Below are positions 23,529-30,680 of a stretch of 60,047 bases of DNA, one piece after another (position 1 is the stretch's first letter; every line of letters begins with the position of its first letter). A program made the translations under genes and the position numbers. Below the pieces are notes generated by a model. That model was not told where the DNA came from. It did no database searches and saw nothing but the letters and a program-made list of their open reading frames with translations. The stretch is taken from the IMG/VR virus record IMGVR_UViG_3300000101_000017, positions 1 through 60,047 of that record; one strand, given 5' to 3'. Origin of the DNA: a virus.

Positions 23529-24027
23529 CCTGTATTTTTTTATTTACCAACATAAATATTTCAGTAAAAAACCCAGGTGTGCGCCAATGAACATAATCGT
23601 GACTTAAAGTAAAACTGTCTAGGTCTATTAATTTAATTTGATATTCATTTGTTATAACAAAATTCTTAAAGCGAGCATCTGTATATGTTAAATACGTACC
23701 TTTAGGTAAATGTTTTTTTGAATATTCTAGTGTGTCGGTATATACAGATATTCCTATATTTACTAGATCTAAACAAACATCTAAAGGAATATTCATAGAT
23801 GGGTCATTAATACAGTCTTGGGCTGTGTTGAGAACATCTAGTCTTTCCATAGAGTAACTAGTATTAGAATGCCAATCTAATAATTGGGTATAATAGGGCT
23901 TTCCGTTTGATAAGTTTTTTACATGATCATATACGTTTTTACTAAACTGTGAATTTATTAGCTGTTTCCTAACTGAATTTTTATTGTAAAAAATCGTTGA
24001 AGTATGATTTTTTTTAACTTTTTTCAT
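23512..24027 (-). CDS. Kinase-fold (APH/protein kinase-like) fragment or minimal phosphotransferase
   Basis: A 171-residue protein with the catalytic half of a kinase-like fold. YTDARFKNFVI (Asp117, Asn122) corresponds to the H-x-D-x-x-x-x-N catalytic loop, and KLIDLDSF (Asp135) to the metal-binding D-F-G/D-x-D strand. SMERLDVLN (59-67) could be the hinge. The usual N-lobe (glycine loop and Lys) is missing or reduced to about 50 residues, so it may be a minimal kinase, a pseudokinase or a partner subunit. It overlaps the 73-residue ORF upstream by four bases. Sugar or small-molecule kinases of this fold occur in glycan pathways, which would suit the neighbouring glycosyltransferases. Confidence 0.55.
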   Translation of the reverse strand: MKKVKKNHTSTIFYNKNSVRKQLINSQFSKNVYDHVKNLSNGKPYYTQLLDWHSNTSYSMERLDVLNTAQDCINDPSMNIPLDVCLDLVNIGISVYTDTLEYSKKHLPKGTYLTYTDARFKNFVITNEYQIKLIDLDSFTLSHDYVHWRTPGFFTEIFMLVNKKIQDAKDV

Positions 24028-24245
24028 TCTTCGCTATCCATAACTAATTTAATATCTTTTGCAGGTCCAACTTTGCTCGGTAAATCACCATACTGTTCTA
24101 CGTACCAATCTATTACTGCTTGATACCAATTTTGACTATTGTGATGTGCTTTTTTATTGAATTGGTATATGTTATCGTTGGTGGCTTGCATTGTTGATAA
24201 TGCTCTAGCACTTTCTTTTTGCATTTCTCTTAAACTAAGTTCCAT
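24024..24245 (-). CDS. Small unknown protein, 73 aa
   Basis: A 73-residue, mostly helical and polar protein. It starts in a TAATG overlap with the 975-residue gene and ends in a four-base overlap with the kinase-like gene, so it is very likely translated. It contains the segment NWYQAVIDWYVEQYGDLPSK. There is no cysteine or Gly-rich core peptide, so it is not an obvious RiPP precursor, although its small size next to nine radical SAM genes makes that worth testing. No family recognised. Confidence 0.6.
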   Translation of the reverse strand: MELSLREMQKESARALSTMQATNDNIYQFNKKAHHNSQNWYQAVIDWYVEQYGDLPSKVGPAKDIKLVMDSEE

Positions 24246-27172
24246 TATTTGTATCCAATCCGCATATACCTTGTATATTTGTCTAACGGCAATTCACCTT
24301 CATATAATACATTAGACATAGGTGTCATTTCAGCAAACTCCTGTGTGTTACTTACACAATTAACATGTTCTTCAATTTCAAAATAATTGTTGGTTTGTAA
24401 AATTAATAATTTTCCATCTGGAATTTTAGCATACCATTCTGCAAAGTTAGGTATGTGTTCACAACTTGTGTTAATAATAGTGTCGGGAGTATCTTTTAAA
24501 ACTTCAACATCACCTGTGCCTTTAACTGTTTCGTATGTTGTTTCTACATAATCAATATCCATTATGTCTTTTGTTTGTGCTTTAAATTTCCAACTATCTA
24601 GCAGTAATTCTTTGTTGAATGTTTCTGCAATTTTCCAAACATCTGGATCAATATCGAAACTTCTTACTTTTGTAAATTTAATACCATTCTCTACAAACAT
24701 AGGAACAATAGTCGCATACCAACCTGCACACAAATACACTGTGCCTATGTGTCTAATGTGTTTGTGTAATTCGGTTACTAGCCACTTCTTACTAAGCAGT
24801 TGTCCTCTACTAAAGCAGTCTATATCAAATTGTATTTGATTGTTGTAAAAACTTTTTAATGGTTTAGTAAATGCACTGTTTGTATATTTTTCAAGTAGTC
24901 TCCACAATGCAAAACGATCATTGTTTAGTAATTTAAATTCATCTGTTAGTCCTTGTTTCTCTAACAATCTTTTTGTACTATAGTAATTGCCTTCAATAAC
25001 TGCTTTACGTACATCATCATCAGTATCTAATATTCTAAATATACTATGCAAATTCTTTTCTACCATTGCTTTACGCAATTCTTCATGATCAGATCCTAGT
25101 AATCTAAAAAGTCCGTATAGGTTTTTATCAAGCATTGCCGAACGTAAATCTTCGTGTTCGTCACCTAACAATCTAAATAGACTATGTACGTTATCTTCAG
25201 TAACTACTTTTCTAACATCTTCATCTGCATCTATAATACGAAATAAACTGTGTAAGTTTTTCTCTAGTATTGCTTTACGCACATCTTCGTCAACATCGAC
25301 TATCCTAAATATACTGTGCAAGTTCTTTTCTAGTATTGCTTTGCGTAAATCTTCGTTCTTTGATAGTTTAAAAATACTGTGAATGTCTTGATTATTATAA
25401 AAGCGTCTTAGATTTTCTACATCGCCACCATATAAGGTTTCATATCTATCTAAAAGATCGACTATAAAATTATCAGGGTTTGCTTTGTCAGGTACATTAA
25501 AACTATTTGCTACTTGTTTTTGAATATCTCCAACTGAGCCTATAGTGTCTGTTTCAGTTTCTAGTTCAACTTCTTCAGTAAGACTAAACTGCTCGTACAA
25601 CCAATCAAAATCATTTATTAGCCGAAGATCAGAGCTGCTAGAAAGCCCATACTCCCTGCCAGCGATAGCACCTTTAATACAGTATTCGCCGAACTGTTTG
25701 TCTTTTCCCACTGTTGTCCAAATTCTAAGTCTTTCATTTGTTTCATCCTCTTTTTGTCTGTCAATAACTTTAGAACTTAATTTAGCACATTCTCTAAATG
25801 CACTTTTCCAAGTTTCAAAAGGTCCTGTATTAAATGCTGTAATATTACTTACAACTTTAATTGGTTTAAAATGCCTGCTTATGCTTGTAGTCATGTCAGG
25901 ACGTGATGTATCCATATCAAGTGTTGCTTGTCTTGGAAATAATTTGATGCCGCCATATCCATATTCTAAATTATTTATTGGGTTACGACTGCGCCATACT
26001 TTTACAAAGTTCATTTCTGATTCAGGTGCAACATAATCAAAATTAAAATCATCTACTATTGTAGCATCACCGTCTACAATCCATATAAGATCAGTTTTAC
26101 AGAGTTTTGCGGCTTCAATATGTGCTTGGTGTATTCCTTTAACTTTGTCTACACGCTTTGCTCTAGGGAATTTCTTTTTTAATTTATCATAATTTTGTTC
26201 AGCATTTGGTTCATTATATGTAATCATCACAATATCATAATTAGATTTTGTACTGTCCTTAAAGTACGAATGAGGTACCCTGTCTGGATTAGTATACATG
26301 TTTTTAAAGAACTTGCTTGCTTCTTTTTCTAACGGAGCATCTGTAATACCAAGACCAAGTTCGTTGTTAAGTTCATTGCCTAATTTTGTAATCTCATTAT
26401 GTAGATCGTCTTCATTAATTTTGCTGTATTTGTCTTTCCATAATTTGTTCAGATATTCAAAATCACGTACATTAACAAAGTCCCAGTCAGTACAATTAGT
26501 TTGATAACATCCTTCACGAGCGCCATATATTGCCCATAAGCCGTTTTCACTATCAGCGCCTGCACTACACCATATCTTTAATCTGTCTAAATTCTTTTTG
26601 TGGACACGATTTCTAAACTCTGTGTTAGTTAGTTTGTTTCCTTCAAACAAACTCATCTTTACACCTTCTCGAAATCCTGCTCTCCAGGCTTGCCAAGGAG
26701 TAGCATTATTATAAACGTAGCTGTAGACTTTGCTAATTTGTAAATAGGTTAGGCCCCAACAAAAGTCTATACCTGCTGCAATATTGTTTGGATCTGCGTT
26801 TTCATGCGTTTTCATACTTTTAACAAGTTCAGTTGGCCAGCACTTTATTCCGCCATTTCCGTATGTTAATCCGTTTACAACATTATAACCACTCCAGCTA
26901 ACAACGCATTTTTCTAAATCTATGTCGTCTCTAAAATTGATAGTTTCATTAATAAACTCTGGATCAACAATGTTGTCTCCATCTACAGTAATAAAACGTT
27001 CTGTTTCTGCTATGTTTGCACACGCTTTATGAGAAGCATCTGATCCTTCTACTCCGTGTATACGTTTTGCCCAGGGTATTTTTGTAAGTATGTCAGCGTA
27101 ATTTTTATCGGCATTAGGCTCGTCATAACTCAAATAAACTATGTCACAGTCACTTACTTTAAATAATGCCAT
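24245..27172 (-). CDS. Multidomain protein: two GT-A-like domains, 22-residue repeats, methyltransferase-like domain
   Basis: A 975-residue protein. Residues about 8-240 and 311-530 are two copies of a glycosyltransferase-A-like domain. Each begins DIVYLSYDEPNA or DIVMITYNEPNA, has a D-G-D motif (64-66 and 367-369) where the DxD metal site is expected, and shares a GNGGIK/GYGGIK segment. Residues 588-740 are seven tandem 22-23-residue repeats (pattern LRKAILEKNLHSIFRIVDVD). Residues about 795-975 resemble a SAM methyltransferase (TVYLCAGWYATI, then FDIDPDV, then NTSCEHI). The start has GGAGA upstream and overlaps the upstream stop (TAATG). Together the parts suggest a sugar-transfer and methyl-transfer machine with a repeat spacer. 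The acceptor is unknown. Confidence 0.7.
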   Translation of the reverse strand: MALFKVSDCDIVYLSYDEPNADKNYADILTKIPWAKRIHGVEGSDASHKACANIAETERFITVDGDNIVDPEFINETINFRDDIDLEKCVVSWSGYNVVNGLTYGNGGIKCWPTELVKSMKTHENADPNNIAAGIDFCWGLTYLQISKVYSYVYNNATPWQAWRAGFREGVKMSLFEGNKLTNTEFRNRVHKKNLDRLKIWCSAGADSENGLWAIYGAREGCYQTNCTDWDFVNVRDFEYLNKLWKDKYSKINEDDLHNEITKLGNELNNELGLGITDAPLEKEASKFFKNMYTNPDRVPHSYFKDSTKSNYDIVMITYNEPNAEQNYDKLKKKFPRAKRVDKVKGIHQAHIEAAKLCKTDLIWIVDGDATIVDDFNFDYVAPESEMNFVKVWRSRNPINNLEYGYGGIKLFPRQATLDMDTSRPDMTTSISRHFKPIKVVSNITAFNTGPFETWKSAFRECAKLSSKVIDRQKEDETNERLRIWTTVGKDKQFGEYCIKGAIAGREYGLSSSSDLRLINDFDWLYEQFSLTEEVELETETDTIGSVGDIQKQVANSFNVPDKANPDNFIVDLLDRYETLYGGDVENLRRFYNNQDIHSIFKLSKNEDLRKAILEKNLHSIFRIVDVDEDVRKAILEKNLHSLFRIIDADEDVRKVVTEDNVHSLFRLLGDEHEDLRSAMLDKNLYGLFRLLGSDHEELRKAMVEKNLHSIFRILDTDDDVRKAVIEGNYYSTKRLLEKQGLTDEFKLLNNDRFALWRLLEKYTNSAFTKPLKSFYNNQIQFDIDCFSRGQLLSKKWLVTELHKHIRHIGTVYLCAGWYATIVPMFVENGIKFTKVRSFDIDPDVWKIAETFNKELLLDSWKFKAQTKDIMDIDYVETTYETVKGTGDVEVLKDTPDTIINTSCEHIPNFAEWYAKIPDGKLLILQTNNYFEIEEHVNCVSNTQEFAEMTPMSNVLYEGELPLDKYTRYMRIGYK
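24947..25411 (-). repeat. Seven tandem coding repeats of about 66-69 bp
   Basis: These lie in the 975-residue protein. Successive units begin at residues 588, 609, 631, 653, 676, 699 and 721, with the core (L/V)RKA(I/V)(L)EKNLHS(I/L)FR(I/L)(L/V)D. Units 2, 3 and 6 are nearly identical in protein and close in DNA, while outer units are degraded, which points to recent internal duplication within an older array. The pattern predicts two short helices per unit, like a small alpha-solenoid. Confidence 0.75.
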
Positions 27173-27702
27173 TAAAAGTTCTCCACATGTATATATTTGT
27201 CGTCAGCCCTTGCACATAGTATACTAACGTTTCCTTTAGTTTCTAAGTTTGCTTCTATTACTCCAGATTCGTTTAATACAGATAAGTCTAACTTAAATGA
27301 GTCTAACAAATAATTTGTATCTCTGTCTTTAGTAACAAATATAGTTTTAAGTCGTGGTTGAGTTTGAATGTAATAAATTAATTCGTCATTGTTCACATCA
27401 ATCTCTAACGCCCACTTATCTTTATATTGTATAATATTTACTTTATCTTTGGCTCGTTGACCCTTAGGTATGGCATAAGAACTTAGTACTGTATCTAATT
27501 TTATTTCGTCTTCATGCTTAATGAGATATTGTTTTGATCCTAGTGCATTTATATAATAGTCTAGCAAGTTTTTTTGATGTGTGTTGAATGCCTTAAAATC
27601 TTCTTGGGATATTTCAATATAAGGATTTGTGTTTTTAGGATTTATTTCATTTGTACAAGATAAACAATTTCCTGTTTCTTTTTCATATATCATATAGTAC
27701 AT
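27172..27702 (-). CDS. Unknown protein, 176 aa
   Basis: A 176-residue soluble protein with no motif I recognise. It begins MYYMIYEKETGNCLSCTNEI, a CxxC near residue 13 followed by mixed helix and strand, and ends in a beta-rich segment (GNVSILCARADDKYIHVENF). Met4 (27693) is an alternative start. It overlaps the glycosyltransferase gene by 13 bases and the 975-residue gene by one base, so it belongs to the same translated unit. Confidence 0.6.
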   Translation of the reverse strand: MYYMIYEKETGNCLSCTNEINPKNTNPYIEISQEDFKAFNTHQKNLLDYYINALGSKQYLIKHEDEIKLDTVLSSYAIPKGQRAKDKVNIIQYKDKWALEIDVNNDELIYYIQTQPRLKTIFVTKDRDTNYLLDSFKLDLSVLNESGVIEANLETKGNVSILCARADDKYIHVENF

Positions 27703-28499
27703 TGTTCTAGCCTCTCTATAATTGTACTTGTTAAAAAGTTTTTCTCAGTATAATGAAATACATCTTTTTGTAAAAAATTATCAAGGTATAATCTACAATC
27801 ATTTGTAAATTCTATGTCTAATGCTGTTGTCCATCTTGTGTGATGATTGTTCCAATTTTGTATACGAGGTTTCATATGTGTAAATGTAATAGGGATATTG
27901 CTTATACTAACATCTAAAATTTTACATGCAAATGCTGTGCATATATCATAACTTACCCATTTTTGTTTAGTAGTACCACAGAGCATATTGTTATATTCAT
28001 CAAAGTTTTTCATTATATCTTCTACAAGCATAAAAAACTTTTTTACAAAGTTATTCTTCTTAAAATAATAAACACCACTGTATATGTTAGGTAGATTGTT
28101 TTCAATAAATGTTTTCCTGTAATATTGATCGTTGATTTTTTCGTTACGATATGTTTTTACATCTGTAACAAAAAATAAATCTTCTGTTGATAACATTCCC
28201 CACCAATGATTAATATCATTTAGAACTAACATATCTACGTCCATAACAATAGTTTCGTCATAGGGTGTATGTTCAAATACTTTATATCTGTTTTGTATTT
28301 TCCAATCTTTATCTTTTGCTAAGTCGTCTTTTAATATAACAGTATGATCATAGCAATTTTTAAAGTCATCTGTATCTGTAATAAGACATACGTTTGTATC
28401 TTTGCTTTGCAACTTTATACTCAAAGCAAGTGCATATGCTTGATCTAGATAATTTGACTCTTTGTTGTTTTGTGCAACTAATACTATACCTCTAGACAT
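27690..28499 (-). CDS. GT-A-fold glycosyltransferase-like protein
   Basis: A 269-residue protein. It has an N-terminal nucleotide-sugar-binding strand GIVLVAQNN, helices with an (A)LALSIKLQ segment, then YDETIVMDVDMLVL with the D-x-D metal motif at Asp87 and Asp89, and a later YSGVYYFKK segment as in GT8-like enzymes (strand after the DxD with 'N.Gv..f'). It is paralogous to the gene at 28492-29310 and overlaps it by eight bases. It probably transfers a sugar from a nucleotide donor; donor and acceptor are unknown. No membrane segment. Confidence 0.7.
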   Translation of the reverse strand: MSRGIVLVAQNNKESNYLDQAYALALSIKLQSKDTNVCLITDTDDFKNCYDHTVILKDDLAKDKDWKIQNRYKVFEHTPYDETIVMDVDMLVLNDINHWWGMLSTEDLFFVTDVKTYRNEKINDQYYRKTFIENNLPNIYSGVYYFKKNNFVKKFFMLVEDIMKNFDEYNNMLCGTTKQKWVSYDICTAFACKILDVSISNIPITFTHMKPRIQNWNNHHTRWTTALDIEFTNDCRLYLDNFLQKDVFHYTEKNFLTSTIIERLEQCTI

Positions 28500-29310
28500 T
28501 TGTGCACCTTCCTAAACTATATTTGTTCATTATATGTACGTCGGTATCTTTTATTCTTGCAGGATAATATTCGCTGTCTTTTTCTAATAAGAATAACAGT
28601 CCTGTGTCTTTCATATCTATTAATATATCTTTATCTAACGTTTGCCATAAATTACCTGGTATAGAAATATCTTCTAATGGACTAAACCCATTCATTATAT
28701 GTAAAGCAATGCTAAATGCATAATCATTTCTAAATTTTGTTTCTACAATTTTATATTTCAATCTATAAAAATCATAGTTTTCTTGAATGTGTAAAATTAA
28801 ATCAAATAATATTTTGTTTTGTGTAGATTTAGTAAAGTAAAATACTGTTGCCCAATACATAGCAACACCTGTATCAGTTATTCTTTTCATACTTGTAACT
28901 CTATTATGCTTAACGTCAACCCAGTCTTTGTTAATTAATAAATTTTTTCCAGAATCAAAACATTTAAGCAAATTATTACTGTTAATAATAAAGTCTGTAT
29001 CTATAACAATAGTTTGCTCATATGGTGATAAGTCATAACACATTGCCCTACCAGCGTTATTCCAAGGTAGTTTCTTTTGTGCATACAAGCCATCTCTAAA
29101 TGTTTTATTATTATTACTTTTTGGCATTTCAACTTCAATAATATTATCTATTTCATCTTTGATAATACTTTTTGCATAGTCAACAGAGCTTGTTACAAGA
29201 CTAACTTGTAAGCCCAAAAATTGTTTTATTCTTGAAGCACAAAAAACTGCTTGTTTGATGTAGTCAATATCTGAATTGTTATGTGCAAAAAGTAGTATAC
29301 CTTTGCTCAT
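28492..29310 (-). CDS. GT-A-fold glycosyltransferase-like protein, paralogue
   Basis: A 272-residue paralogue of 27690-28499. It has the same N-terminal layout (GILLFAHNNSDIDYIKQAV), the same DxD strand (YEQTIVIDTDFIINSN, Asp104 and Asp106) and a similar middle (MYWATVFYFTKS). It begins in an ATGA overlap with the first island gene. The tandem pair may add two sugars in succession or act on one acceptor with different donors. Confidence in the fold is fair; the specificity is not visible. Confidence 0.7.
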   Translation of the reverse strand: MSKGILLFAHNNSDIDYIKQAVFCASRIKQFLGLQVSLVTSSVDYAKSIIKDEIDNIIEVEMPKSNNNKTFRDGLYAQKKLPWNNAGRAMCYDLSPYEQTIVIDTDFIINSNNLLKCFDSGKNLLINKDWVDVKHNRVTSMKRITDTGVAMYWATVFYFTKSTQNKILFDLILHIQENYDFYRLKYKIVETKFRNDYAFSIALHIMNGFSPLEDISIPGNLWQTLDKDILIDMKDTGLLFLLEKDSEYYPARIKDTDVHIMNKYSLGRCTNV

Positions 29311-29633
29311 ACACTAACAAACCCTTCAACTGTTCTATTTTTTGCTAATTTTTTATATTCTGTATTATACTTGTTAATTGCTTCGTTATAGACTGCAAGA
29401 ATTTTTTCGTAAAATGTATCATCTACTTCAATTGGAGTACAGTTATCATCATCTATAACATTTGGGTTTGAAACTTTTACAAATGCTATTAGTTCTTTAG
29501 TTACTGTAAATTTGCCGCCATTACAGTAAAATATTCTGTCAGAATGAAACTTTTGCATTAATATATTTTTTTGGTTATTTAGGGTGACCATTAGATTGCT
29601 GTGTTCTAATGCACGTTCTAGTCTTTTATCCAT
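29307..29633 (-). CDS. Small unknown protein, first gene after the island promoter
   Basis: A 108-residue protein with charged helices at both ends (MDKRLERALEHSN and NKYNTEYKKLAKNR) around a beta segment FYCNGGKFTVTKELIAFVKV. The general layout is familiar from small conserved proteins of marine T4-like phages, but I know no function. It is the first gene behind the sigma-70-like promoter at 29659-29687, with TGAGGAAA as Shine-Dalgarno. It shares no homology with the enzymes downstream and may be a regulator or an unrelated early gene. Confidence 0.65.
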   Translation of the reverse strand: MDKRLERALEHSNLMVTLNNQKNILMQKFHSDRIFYCNGGKFTVTKELIAFVKVSNPNVIDDDNCTPIEVDDTFYEKILAVYNEAINKYNTEYKKLAKNRTVEGFVSV

Positions 29634-29644
29634 ACGATATTTCC

Positions 29645-29669
29645 TCAGTTATACGTATATTATAACTGA
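29645..29669. promoter_or_regulatory. 9-bp perfect inverted repeat overlapping the island promoter -10
   Basis: TCAGTTATA at 29645-29653 and TATAACTGA at 29661-29669 form a perfect 9-bp inverted repeat around a 7-base centre. It covers the TATAAT box of the promoter below. It could be an operator, or a weak hairpin ending transcription from the structural genes. The stem is AT-rich with no U-tract on the minus strand, so an intrinsic terminator is unlikely. Confidence 0.45.
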
Positions 29670-29687
29670 TTTCTTACTGTTTGTCAA
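29659..29687 (-). promoter_or_regulatory. Consensus sigma-70 promoter heading the accessory island
   Basis: On the minus strand a perfect TTGACA (29682-29687) and a perfect TATAAT (29659-29664) are 17 bases apart. Transcription would start about 20 bases before the ATG at 29633, leaving room for TGAGGAAA as ribosome binding site. It lies in the only gap (57 bases) between the last structural gene and the island. It is the strongest host-type promoter I found in the window. Confidence 0.75.
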
Positions 29688-29690
29688 GTA

Positions 29691-30641
29691 TTAAAGTGTG
29701 CTACTATTAGCGAATGCTGGTGCTGCTACTGAAACATTAGATCCTGTTGGTCTAAACATTTGTATTGTGCTTGTGATAGTGCCTTTTACATTTTCATCTA
29801 CTACAGCACCTGCTATTGCAACTCCGTCAGTGCCGCCGCCATCTAATGCTGCTTGGTCACCAACGTCATTATCTTGGAATTCTACATTAAATGTAATTGA
29901 ATTTGTTGCAGATGTTTTTGCTTGGATTTTGTAAAGATTTTCCGAATATGGATTTGCTCCACCTTTAGAATATAAGTCTTGATAACTTGCTGTTAGATCG
30001 TAATTACCAATTGTTAATGGTGTTCCTCTTGCTACAGCATTACCTGTTCCTGAAATATTAAATGCTTCTAAATAGTTAACACCCATACTACCTGCATCTG
30101 ATAACATTGTTTGCCAGTCTAAAGTCTTTGCTTCTGAAGCTGAATATGCTAAAGCAGCAGAAAATATTATGTGTCCGCCAGCATTGAAAAATGCCTTACG
30201 TGTATTTGCGTCTGCCCAAGTAACAGTAAATTCATGATTAATTGTACCATTCCAATCAGTAGTTCTTTGACTTGTAATACCTGCTTCAGTTGAACCTTCT
30301 CCAGCATCTATACCAAATGGTGTAGATTCTGCTGTTGCTACTGTTGTTTCATATGCATTAAAAATTGTTGCTGCAATACTGTTGCCTGCGGCAACATTTG
30401 TAAGTGAAGGATCTGTACCTGTTTGATGTATAGCAATCTTTTCTATATCAGTTCTTAAGTTATCCCATTGTGTTGCTGTGATAACACTATCAGCTGCAAC
30501 TGTTGAACTGCTTAATGCTTGTCCATATCCTCTAGAATTTACTTCAGTAGTACCTGATGGCGACCCTAACAAAACGTTTACACGACTTCGTAAAGTATTG
30601 TAATCATTTTCTGTAATACTATTTCCGACTGATACTGCCAT
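29691..30641 (-). CDS. Virion structural protein
   Basis: A 316-residue, Ala/Ser/Thr/Gly-rich beta protein. Its N-terminus, MAVSVGNSITENDYNTLRSR, and the segment SVITATQWDNLRTDIEKIAI repeat an 'I(T/E)..(D/Q)(Y/W)(N/D).LR' unit found in structural proteins of marine T4-like phages. It has no cysteine and no enzymatic motif. It is preceded by a TATAAATA late-type box and AAGGA, as expected for a virion gene, and it is the last of the minus-strand structural block before the accessory island. It could be a fibre, whisker or baseplate-associated protein. Confidence 0.65.
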   Translation of the reverse strand: MAVSVGNSITENDYNTLRSRVNVLLGSPSGTTEVNSRGYGQALSSSTVAADSVITATQWDNLRTDIEKIAIHQTGTDPSLTNVAAGNSIAATIFNAYETTVATAESTPFGIDAGEGSTEAGITSQRTTDWNGTINHEFTVTWADANTRKAFFNAGGHIIFSAALAYSASEAKTLDWQTMLSDAGSMGVNYLEAFNISGTGNAVARGTPLTIGNYDLTASYQDLYSKGGANPYSENLYKIQAKTSATNSITFNVEFQDNDVGDQAALDGGGTDGVAIAGAVVDENVKGTITSTIQMFRPTGSNVSVAAPAFANSSTL

Positions 30642-30672
30642 TATTAATCCTTCTTTGTATTAAGTACGTAGT

Positions 30673-30680
30673 TATTTATA
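30673..30680 (-). promoter_or_regulatory. T4-late-type promoter box TATAAATA
   Basis: An exact T4 late -10 box on the minus strand, 31 bases before the ATG of the gene at 29691-30641, overlapping the stop of the upstream gene. AAGGA lies near the start codon. Confidence 0.6.

Noticed and set aside
24024-24245. A RiPP precursor peptide for the radical SAM enzymes
   Set aside because: The 73-residue protein lacks a leader/core pattern, a cleavage motif, and Cys- or Gly-rich core repeats. It is kept only as a small unknown protein.
29645-29669. Intrinsic terminator after the structural block
   Set aside because: The perfect repeat is AT-rich, has no U-tract on the minus strand and overlaps a consensus -10, so an operator is at least as likely.
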